64,000 bases of DNA, taken from contig JALFSN010000002.1 of assembly GCA_022778805.1 (NCBI GenBank), positions 186,001-250,000 of the forward strand. Direction: 5' to 3'. The stretch's first letter is position 1. Each line of letters opens with the position of its first letter. Under the pieces are notes generated by a model. The model was not told where the DNA came from and ran no database searches. It saw only the letters and a program-made list of their open reading frames with translations. The stretch comes from Arcanobacterium sp. GTDB taxonomy: Bacteria; Actinomycetota; Actinomycetes; Actinomycetales; Actinomycetaceae. The translations under genes and the position numbers were made by a program. Below, one piece after another: positions 56,250-62,834 of the stretch.

Positions 56250-57500
56250 TTAGATGGCAGGATGCCTCCACAACGAGCAGATAGGAAGCAAGTAGGAGCC
56301 ACCTGTGCGGCGCTGTACCTGATCGCCAAGATAGAGCACCACTTTTGCAGCAATTCGTTCACTGCGGATTGCGGAATCGAGCTTTCGCCAAGCATCTGCT
56401 GGCGCCGTCATCCCCGATTTCACTTCTATAAGAATTATTCTGCCGTCAAAGAGTTCCACTACCACGTCGATCTCTTCGTTTCGCTGCCGGTAGTGGTAGA
56501 GCCTATAAGGCTGCTCACTCCAGGTTTGCTGCTTACGTAATTCAGCCACCACGAATTGCTCAGTGAGCGCGCCGAAATACTCCCTCCCACCAATTACATT
56601 AGCTTTTTCAAGAGTCATTCCTGCCAAGTAGGCAGACAACCCAGTATCATTGAGCGACGCTTTCGGCCTGCGTACCACCCTCGCACTCATCGCCATCCCC
56701 CATGCTGGGAGCTGATTAACGAGATACATTTGCTCAGCCAACGCCAGGTACTGCCGAGCTGTACCCTCAGAAACGCCAAGCTGACGAGCAAATTTAGCTA
56801 TCACGAGTTCTGACTGTCCGCCACTGGCAAGCAACGAAAGCAGTCTACTGAGGGTGGCAGAGAAAGCACCTCCAGCAAGCTCGGCTGCGTCTCGGGAAGA
56901 GAGCTCCCGCACATACGCCGAGTACCAACGATTGCGAGCTTTCCATTCGGAGCGTTGCAACGGCACAGGATAACCCCCAGCGAGAATCGCTTCTTTCGTC
57001 TGCAAAACTGGCTCAACCTGCACATCTCCAGGAGCTCCGGCCAAAATCCAATTCACCCAATCTTCCGGAGTAGAACGTTGCTCAAGCTCCCCAACGCTTA
57101 GTGGATTAAGCGATAAAATTTCTGCTCTGCCGGCAAGGGAATCCGAGGATCCCTGCACTTTCAGAAAATCTGCCGAGCCAGTGATGAGAAATTTCGCAGG
57201 CCGGTGATCTTGATCTACCTCTCGTTTGAGAGCCAACACGAGTGACGGCTCTCGCTGCGCTTCGTCGATAATGAGTAGCCGATCCGAAGCCTGATGCAAA
57301 AAGCCGACTGGGTCACTGCTCGCAAAGCTCATAGCATTCGGGTCATCAAGTGTGACTGTGGTAGATGGCACAGCTAACGCAGCTTGCTGAGCAAGGGTAG
57401 ATTTACCCACCTGGCGAGCCCCTTCTATCACCACCACAGGAGATTCACTCAGCATTTCTTTCAGCAGCATAAGCGCATGCCGATTTACTTGATTTTTCAA
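56250..57500 (-). CDS. AAA+ ATPase with DUF4143 (AAA_14) in the tRNA-Lys islet
   Basis: The 416-residue protein has Walker A EGARQVGKST near residue 26, Walker B RLLIIDEAQ, then the DUF4143 region (~200-400) with a winged-helix-like part (IAKFARQLGVSEGTARQYLALAEQ), SLNDTGLSAYLAG and a PD-(D/E)xK-like end (EEIDVVVELFDGRIILIEVKSG). This family is widespread, often on variable DNA, and poorly understood. The start is a TTG at 57500 without a ribosome site; ATG 57470 is an alternative. It contains D and ExK residues in the order of a PD-(D/E)xK nuclease-like fold, which is suggestive only. Confidence 0.87.
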   Translation of the reverse strand: MKNQVNRHALMLLKEMLSESPVVVIEGARQVGKSTLAQQAALAVPSTTVTLDDPNAMSFASSDPVGFLHQASDRLLIIDEAQREPSLVLALKREVDQDHRPAKFLITGSADFLKVQGSSDSLAGRAEILSLNPLSVGELEQRSTPEDWVNWILAGAPGDVQVEPVLQTKEAILAGGYPVPLQRSEWKARNRWYSAYVRELSSRDAAELAGGAFSATLSRLLSLLASGGQSELVIAKFARQLGVSEGTARQYLALAEQMYLVNQLPAWGMAMSARVVRRPKASLNDTGLSAYLAGMTLEKANVIGGREYFGALTEQFVVAELRKQQTWSEQPYRLYHYRQRNEEIDVVVELFDGRIILIEVKSGMTAPADAWRKLDSAIRSERIAAKVVLYLGDQVQRRTGGSYLLPICSLWRHPAI

Positions 57501-57531
57501 GGTAAAAACGAAAAAACAGTACCATAATTTG

Positions 57532-57633
57532 CGGATTTACCACACCATTTATACGGATTTGCCAAACTTTTTTTACGGACTTGCCAGAGCTTTTGGCGCT
57601 TACACATTAAAAGACTCAAAGGCGATTTGCCAC
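57532..57633. repeat. Iteron-like direct repeats with 22-bp spacing
   Basis: cggatttaccac (57532), cggatttgccaa (57554) and cggacttgccag (57576) start exactly 22 bases apart; a fourth, weaker copy gcgatttgccac starts at 57622. They lie between the two divergent islet genes. Such helically phased repeats suit cooperative binding by a repressor such as the adjacent HTH protein, or an origin. Confidence 0.75.
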
Positions 57634-57701
57634 ATATTGGCGTGTCTAACTTGTTATAAACAAAAATTAATACGCAATTGTTATCGCAAAATACGAAATA
57701 T

Positions 57702-57717
57702 TGCTATACTTGCACCT
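57702..57717 (+). promoter_or_regulatory. Extended -10 promoter for a leaderless HTH gene
   Basis: TGCTATACT (extended -10) ends at 57710, only 7 bases before the ATG at 57718, so transcription should begin at or next to the start codon. There is no ribosome site. Leaderless mRNAs are common in actinobacteria. Confidence 0.6.
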
Positions 57718-58083
57718 ATGAGCGCATTAGATCAGGAATCTCGCACCGTTGAGATTGAAAGTTTTGTGGATATCGTTGCCGAAAACATTAGAGCACTAGC
57801 GGCGCTGCATGGGATGAGTCAGAAAGAGCTTGCTGAGGAGATTGGAATGACGCAAGCCGCTGCAAGTGTTCGCTGGCGCGGCAAGCGGCAGTGGCAGCTT
57901 GAGGATATCCAAAAAGTAGCAGAAATCTTTGGTATTAATCCCTGGGAGATTACGCAGCCCCACATGAATATGGGGAACGCCCGCCGATTGGCGAGCGTTC
58001 CGAATGCCTCACAGGAAGCGGTAGGCCCCACGGGACTCGAACCCGTAACCTACAGATTAAAAGTCTGGAGCTCTACCAATTGA
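57718..58083 (+). CDS. Cro/CI-type HTH regulator reading into tRNA-Lys
   Basis: The 121-residue protein has an HTH domain at ~20-75 (LAALHGMSQKELAEEIGMTQAAASVRWRGKRQW). The last ~22 residues (EAVGPTGLEPVTYRLKV...) are encoded by the antisense strand of the tRNA-Lys gene and are a junction product, not an ancestral domain. In a circular form joined at the repeats the frame would instead stop a few codons after LEPV. It probably controls the islet through the nearby phased repeats. Confidence 0.75.
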   Translation: MSALDQESRTVEIESFVDIVAENIRALAALHGMSQKELAEEIGMTQAAASVRWRGKRQWQLEDIQKVAEIFGINPWEITQPHMNMGNARRLASVPNASQEAVGPTGLEPVTYRLKVWSSTN

Positions 58084-58094
58084 GCTAGAGGCCC
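58022..58094 (-). tRNA. tRNA-Lys (TTT)
   Basis: The minus strand folds as a cloverleaf: acceptor GGGCCTC/GGGGCCT, D-arm AGCTCAATTGGTAGAGC, anticodon loop CTTTTAA (anticodon TTT), T-arm ACGGGTTCGAGTCCCGT, discriminator A. No encoded CCA. It is the integration target of the adjacent islet and remains intact. Confidence 0.95.
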
Positions 58095-58310
58095 GCAATC
58101 CGTTTGGACGTGATGATTCTAGCCTCACCACCACCTTTCTCGCAAAAGCGAGGCTGCAAATCGTTCTAGCTACCTCTTATTGCCCCAGATCACGCCCGAC
58201 ATTCGCCTCACGTGTGTCTTGATTTGCGCCTTGATTTGCACCCATCTGATCGAAAAATGGGAGAGAATGGAGAAAACGCATCACCCAGAACACATCACAG
58301 GGAGGCTATT

Positions 58311-58928
58311 ATGAACGCCTACAAGCCTCGGCGGCCTGCCCAGCTCAAACCCGATCAGATTGAACTGATTGAGGGGCATGACGACGTAGCCCAAACCTCA
58401 GAACTCGCGCACACTACAGCTATGGTGGTGGTACCACTGCGCGACGACGCCACCATTGATTCCGCCGGACGCCAACGCTTACTGGCGATCATTCGCGAGG
58501 ACGGCATCGATTCACTGGCGGAGACATGGGTGGATTCACCAGCCGAAAGCCTGCCTGGAATCCTCTGGCGCGGATATTTGCTGAGAGAGTGGATACGCCG
58601 CTTCCCCGACGAAGCCTCCGAGCGCTTTTTAACCGCACAGCGTAGCGATATAACGACCGTCGTGGAGCTCTCCGGCGTGAGCAATCCGCAGGCCGTCAAG
58701 ACGCTATGGGATGGCGTCTTCGCAGGGAACTTTACTGGTGACTTTGCCCACGTACTGCGTGAATCCGCGCGGTTCACCGATTTTATTGGCCGCGTGCAGC
58801 CTGAGTGGATTCGTGATGACGCCCACCCGTTGGCTACCGTCGTCACCCGACGCGATACCGCACTCGTGCGCACCGCGAGAGAATTCCGCGCCGGCGGGGA
58901 ACTTCTTATCCGCGGAATGCTGAACTAA
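58311..58928 (+). CDS. Hypothetical actinobacterial protein
   Basis: The 205-residue soluble protein has a helical middle (GILWRGYLLREWIRRFPDEASERF) and an acidic N-terminal part. GGGAGG lies 6 bases before ATG 58311. There is no recognised domain. It stands alone between tRNA-Lys and the AEC transporter gene. Confidence 0.8.
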   Translation: MNAYKPRRPAQLKPDQIELIEGHDDVAQTSELAHTTAMVVVPLRDDATIDSAGRQRLLAIIREDGIDSLAETWVDSPAESLPGILWRGYLLREWIRRFPDEASERFLTAQRSDITTVVELSGVSNPQAVKTLWDGVFAGNFTGDFAHVLRESARFTDFIGRVQPEWIRDDAHPLATVVTRRDTALVRTAREFRAGGELLIRGMLN

Positions 58929-59066
58929 ATCGGTACTAAATCCAGTTCGCTCTCAGCCATCTGCCAGCTCTCAGCTCACGTGCTATGCCAGAAGACCCGA
59001 CTGGCAGCGCCCGTCAGAACGAGCCTTTGGACTAGCACAGCACATTCTCGGACAGTCCGTTCTGCG

Positions 59067-60002
59067 CTAGCCCAATAGCGCCACCGCGATTAGCAGTGCT
59101 GGCATGGAGAGCACCGTACTCAAGGCCACACCGTCGCGCGCCGTCTCCACTCCTGCTCCGTACCGCTGTGCGTAGATAAACACATTGTTTGCCGTTGGAA
59201 AACACCCCACAACCACGGCCGTGAGCACCGCTGACGTGGGAAGGTGAAACGCCAGAGCTAGGAGCCAGCTCAGCAGTGGTCCAATGACAACGCGTCCTGC
59301 CACTGCCGCATACATCGGCACAAATTCGCCGGTCAGGCGCGGCAGACGTTCCAAACCAAAAGATACCCCCAAAGCAACCATCAGCAGCGGCACAGTGGCA
59401 TCTACCACCATCGTGAGTGGCGCCTGTATGAATGACGGCAGCACGACGCTCATCCCCGCCAACCGCATGAGCGCAACGGCCAAGCCAAGCAGCAACCCCA
59501 CTATTGGCGGCTTCGTAAAAGCGCGCGCTATCTCCCGCAGCACAGACGCATCTTCCCCGTTCGTCTGCCTCTCCAGCAGCACAAACGAGAGCGGAGCCAT
59601 CACGCACATTTGAAATAAAATGATGGGGGCTCCTGCCTCGGGGTGTCCCGTCGTCACCGCCAGATACGCCACACCAAGATTTCCCACATTTGTGTATGAC
59701 GCCGTGAGCGCCAGTATCGTCTGCGTACCATCTCGCTGCTGAAAGACTTTCACAGCGAGCAGATAGAAAGCCACGAAGAGGACGATTGCCTGCACGATAT
59801 TCACCAGAGCCGTGAGAGAAAAGACGCCGTGCACATCCGATTGCTCCATGGTGGCAAAGAGCATCGCCGGCAAAAACACGTTGAAAATAAGCCGCGAGAG
59901 CACACGGTCGGCGCCTTTTCCGACGCCGTGAAGTCTCGCCACAATAAACCCCACTGCCATGAGTGCCAGCAAGTTCCACAGATCGAGTGCGATGTTCATC
60001 AT
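59067..60002 (-). CDS. AEC family (auxin efflux carrier-like) permease
   Basis: The 311-residue membrane protein has about ten helices; ASYTNVGNLGVAYLAV and the final VVVGCFPTANNVFIYAQRYG are AEC family motifs. Bacterial members export or exchange malate, malonate or other organic acids. It starts 14 bp after the MscS gene on the same strand, so the two may be co-transcribed. Substrate unknown. Confidence 0.9.
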   Translation of the reverse strand: MMNIALDLWNLLALMAVGFIVARLHGVGKGADRVLSRLIFNVFLPAMLFATMEQSDVHGVFSLTALVNIVQAIVLFVAFYLLAVKVFQQRDGTQTILALTASYTNVGNLGVAYLAVTTGHPEAGAPIILFQMCVMAPLSFVLLERQTNGEDASVLREIARAFTKPPIVGLLLGLAVALMRLAGMSVVLPSFIQAPLTMVVDATVPLLMVALGVSFGLERLPRLTGEFVPMYAAVAGRVVIGPLLSWLLALAFHLPTSAVLTAVVVGCFPTANNVFIYAQRYGAGVETARDGVALSTVLSMPALLIAVALLG

Positions 60003-60016
60003 AAGCAGTGAACCAC

Positions 60017-61978
60017 TTATCTGCTCGTGTCATGGTTGCTATCAGCGTCGGTACCAGGACCGCTGCGGCCATCAGAATTGCCAGCAGCAGTGGCGCCGAA
60101 GCCACCCTCGTCATCGCACTCACCATGGCTAGCGGAGCTAGCAGAGCTCATACCCGAACCGCTACGGACGTCATCTCCGTCGGCAGCACCCGAATCACCA
60201 GAGCTGGCAGGATGCTCATCAGATACTGATTCCTGTGACTTTTCTTCTACTTTTTGTATAGCTCCGGTGGAGCGCTCCAGCCGTCTCTTGCGCTCTTCGT
60301 ACACTTCTTCAGCAGGTCCAGCAAACGCACGCTGGCGTTCCTCAGCCTCAGCGGAGCCCGAGAAGATTGCCGACTCACTGATTTCCTGTGCCTGACCTGC
60401 GCCTTGCTGAGCTGCTGGACTCTCTCCATCTGCATGTGCATGGACAAGCGCATTGACGTCGTCACGCTTCATCACGATCGTACTCTCCGCTTCGTCATGA
60501 GTTCCTGGAGTCGGCGCTGGCTGCCACGTGCGCATCGTGGCCGGATTTTCTCCCGCTGCCAATGCCGCCAAACCAGCTTCGGCTTCCTCCGCAGCAGTAT
60601 CCTCAGTAGCCAAGCTCTGCTTGAGTCCGCGGATCTGCTCAGGCGAGAGCACCTGAGTCGAGGCTCCGCTAGGATGCGGATCAGAATTTCCAGGCGCCTG
60701 CGAATCGGGGAGATATACAACGGGTTCGGCCTGCTCTAAGCGAGCTTCCACTGCGGCCAAACTGGCCTGTTCTGCAGCTGCAACGTCCACGTGGTCGTGC
60801 TCCCACATGCGGACATGCGGCATTGCCTGCGGCGCCTCATGCTGTATCCAGATAGCCATTTTTTCGCGCACATGATTTTGCAGATCGCTGAGGGTAGGGG
60901 AATTTTTAGCACTCACGATCACCCGCAGCTGCAAGAAACCTTTCGTGGCATTGCTCACCTGGAGCACTCCCGTTTTGCCATCCCACAGATCCGTGCCCAG
61001 CAAAATTACGCGCAATTGCTTGCGCGCCGCCGCCACCGGCACTGCCCAGTCCACATCAATATCTACCGTTCCCACCATTTCTGGCGCTCTGCGCGTCCAG
61101 TTCTCGAAACTCTGAGTCGTCAGCAGCGAGCTCGGCACAATGATCCTGCGCCCATCCCACACTGCAAGCACCACATAGGTGAGCGTGATTTCTTCCACAG
61201 TAGTGGTCGTATTGTTGTAAAAGACCACATCGCCCACACGAATGGAATCGGAAAAAGCTAGCTGTAGCCCTGCAAAAACGTTTCCCAAGGTGGTCTGCGC
61301 TGCAAGGCCAGCTACCACCGACACCACCCCAGCTGACGCTAGAAGCGACGCCCCTGCGGTGCGCGCCTGTGGGAATGTGAGCAAAACGCCAGCAAATCCT
61401 AGAATCCACACCACTACTACGATCACACGGTGCAGGATTTGCATTTGCGTCTGTACGCGTTTCGCTCGCCCTTGAGATGATTCTTGGATGCGCTCGTGAA
61501 TGACGGCGGTAATGCCATTTGCGACGCCTACCACCAACCATGTGGCTGCCACGATGAGCGCAATCCCCCAGGCGTGATCGAGATACCCCGTCCATGCTGG
61601 AACCGTGGCTCCATGTGCCCCCGCGAGAGCTTTGTCGCGCGCCACGCTGAAGCCTATCCAGGCACCGCACACCAGCAGCAATACCTGCAGCGGTCGATAG
61701 ACCGCCCCCGCAAAAGCCTTAGCTATGGCGTGTCTGCGAGTGATAATGCGCCCCACGCCGATGAGTATCACGCCCACTGCAATTGCTGCCACGATGCCAA
61801 TGGCCACACCCACAAGCAGCTGCAGGAGATCAATCGTCACTCCAGCAGCCTCCGCGGCAACGGCGTTGGCGCTACCGTCTATGCCGTCGCCGTCGTCCTC
61901 CCCAGCAGCCATCACTGCGTGGGCGCACATGTATCCACGGGGAAACTCAAGAGGCATCGGCACAGCAAGAAAGCTCAT
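60017..61978 (-). CDS. MscS-family mechanosensitive channel
   Basis: The 653-residue protein has N-terminal helices (~47-75, ~90-110, ~135-160, ~180-230), the pore-lining helix GASLLASAGVVSVVAGLAAQTTLGNVFAG and the MscS beta domain after it (IRVGDVVFYNNTTTTVEEITLTYVVL). After ~410 comes a ~240-residue acidic, Glu/Ala/Ser-rich tail with no structure signature, much longer than in typical MscS. It releases solutes on osmotic down-shock. The palindrome AGCCTAGGCT sits just before the start. Confidence 0.9.
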   Translation of the reverse strand: MSFLAVPMPLEFPRGYMCAHAVMAAGEDDGDGIDGSANAVAAEAAGVTIDLLQLLVGVAIGIVAAIAVGVILIGVGRIITRRHAIAKAFAGAVYRPLQVLLLVCGAWIGFSVARDKALAGAHGATVPAWTGYLDHAWGIALIVAATWLVVGVANGITAVIHERIQESSQGRAKRVQTQMQILHRVIVVVVWILGFAGVLLTFPQARTAGASLLASAGVVSVVAGLAAQTTLGNVFAGLQLAFSDSIRVGDVVFYNNTTTTVEEITLTYVVLAVWDGRRIIVPSSLLTTQSFENWTRRAPEMVGTVDIDVDWAVPVAAARKQLRVILLGTDLWDGKTGVLQVSNATKGFLQLRVIVSAKNSPTLSDLQNHVREKMAIWIQHEAPQAMPHVRMWEHDHVDVAAAEQASLAAVEARLEQAEPVVYLPDSQAPGNSDPHPSGASTQVLSPEQIRGLKQSLATEDTAAEEAEAGLAALAAGENPATMRTWQPAPTPGTHDEAESTIVMKRDDVNALVHAHADGESPAAQQGAGQAQEISESAIFSGSAEAEERQRAFAGPAEEVYEERKRRLERSTGAIQKVEEKSQESVSDEHPASSGDSGAADGDDVRSGSGMSSASSASHGECDDEGGFGATAAGNSDGRSGPGTDADSNHDTSR

Positions 61979-62017
61979 ATCTCTAGCCTAGGCTAAGGCG
62001 GTGGCAGAGGAAAGGTC

Positions 62018-62215
62018 TCCACCTGTGCCGCACGGCCTCATACGACGCACTACTCCGCTCAGTGCGCTACCCCACCAATGCCACTTTCACATAGGTGAGC
62101 AAGCTCGCAGTTACGAAGGATAAACTGGTTTTGCAATTCTCGCTCTCAATCGTTTAAGCTATTACCCGTTCCACCAACGAGGAACGCAAGATCGTAGACG
62201 GTCGGTCTACACCGC
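62018..62215. other. Gene-free stretch before the tRNA cluster
   Basis: No frame is convincing. A weak promoter-like pair (TTGCAA at 62131 and TAAGCT 18 bases on) could serve the tRNA genes. Confidence 0.3.
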
Positions 62216-62288
62216 GCCCCTATCGTCTAGCGGCCTAGGACGCTGGCCTTTCACGCCGGTAACACGGGTTCAAATCCCGTTGGGGGTA
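62216..62288 (+). tRNA. tRNA-Glu (TTC)
   Basis: Cloverleaf with acceptor GCCCCTA/TGGGGGT, anticodon loop CTTTCAC (anticodon TTC), T-arm ACGGGTTCAAATCCCGT and discriminator A. First of three tRNA genes on the plus strand. Confidence 0.96.
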
Positions 62289-62292
62289 CAGC

Positions 62293-62466
62293 GAGGAGTA
62301 CGAACGGAGAGAACTTGTTCTCTTCAGCGAGTACGACGAAGCTGTACGTAAGAATGCGCAGCATTCTTACGAATACGATGAGGAGTACGAGCGAAGAGAG
62401 TTTACTCTCTTTAGCGAGTGCGACGAAATTGTACGCAAGAATACAAATGTGTTCTTGCAAGTACAG
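62293..62466 (+). ncRNA. Tandem 87-base structured repeat between tRNA-Glu and tRNA-Asp
   Basis: Copy A (62293-62379) and copy B (62380-62466) each start gaggagtacga and each hold two hairpins. Hairpin 1 is at 62306-62325 in A and 62393-62412 in B (9 bp each). Hairpin 2 is at 62348-62370 in A and 62435-62458 in B (10 bp). Stem differences between copies preserve pairing: A-U to G-C, C-G to U-A, U-A to C-G and G-C to A-U, plus G-U compatible changes, with none disrupting a stem. That indicates selection for RNA (or DNA) structure. Function unknown. Confidence 0.6.
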
Positions 62467-62536
62467 TGAGAAGGGCGAGTGTTGCTTTTGCAAGCGCAGC
62501 TTCTCAACAACAGGTAGATTTGTCTACTGTCATAAT

Positions 62537-62610
62537 GGCCCTGTAGCGCAGTTGGTTAGCGCGCCGCCCTGTCACGGCGGAGGTCGCGGGTTCAAGTCCC
62601 GTCAGGGTCG
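62537..62610 (+). tRNA. tRNA-Asp (GTC)
   Basis: Acceptor GGCCCTG/CAGGGTC, D-arm GCGCAGTTGGTTAGCGC, anticodon loop CTGTCAC (GTC), T-arm GCGGGTTCAAGTCCCGT, discriminator G. A terminator follows. Confidence 0.97.
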
Positions 62611-62623
62611 CGGTGAGATGACT

Positions 62624-62657
62624 CCCTGAATGCCGTTTCGGCACCAGGGTGTTTTCT
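62624..62657 (+). terminator. Terminator after tRNA-Asp
   Basis: CCCTG-aa-TGCCG-ttt-CGGCA-c-CAGGG followed by TGTTTTCTTA forms a bulged hairpin with a T-rich tail. tRNA-Phe therefore probably has its own promoter or relies on read-through. Confidence 0.8.
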
Positions 62658-62662
62658 TATCT

Positions 62663-62735
62663 GGCTCTGTAGCTCAGTTGGTAGAGCGAACGACTGAAAA
62701 TCGTTAGGTCAGCGGATCGATGCCGCTCGGAGCCA
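62663..62735 (+). tRNA. tRNA-Phe (GAA)
   Basis: Acceptor GGCTCTG/CGGAGCC, anticodon loop CTGAAAA (GAA), stem AACGA/TCGTT and discriminator A. The T-loop reads ATCGATG instead of the usual TTCGA-type loop, i.e. position 54 is A, which is unusual. Confidence 0.94.
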
Positions 62736-62834
62736 CTGCGTTGGCGATGCCCTTGGAGGAGCGCTGCCGAGATGGTTTGTACTCCTATCTTTCCCGTTTT
62801 CATGTGGATCTCGTGCTAGCAGGAGGCATACAAC

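Larger units (their letters stand above)
56133..58047. mobile_element. 1.9-kb islet integrated at tRNA-Lys
   Basis: Bounded by the 30-bp direct repeats at 56133-56162 and 58018-58047. It carries two divergent genes, an AAA/DUF4143 ATPase and an HTH regulator, with 22-bp-spaced direct repeats between them. No integrase or transposase is present, so it is either a decayed island or an element mobilised in trans. Its central part (57480-57720) is markedly A/T-richer than the neighbourhood. Confidence 0.75.

Noticed and set aside
57532-57633. CRISPR array
   Set aside because: Repeats are only ~12 bp with ~10-bp spacers and degenerate; no cas genes are present. They fit operator or iteron repeats.
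59032-60126. 364-codon minus-strand frame
   Set aside because: It lies in another frame over the AEC transporter and has Arg/Cys/His-rich shadow composition.
62251-62493. 80-codon minus-strand frame with repeated ILTYSFVVLAEENK-like units
   Set aside because: It ends in TGFEPVLPA, antisense of tRNA-Glu, and its internal repeat follows from the 87-base RNA-like repeat. Compensatory stem changes favour RNA structure over coding.
62315-62629. 104-codon plus-strand frame over tRNA-Asp
   Set aside because: Its end reads VAQLVSAPPCHGGGRGFKSRQG, the well-known translation artefact of a tRNA gene; the rest lies over the structured repeat.
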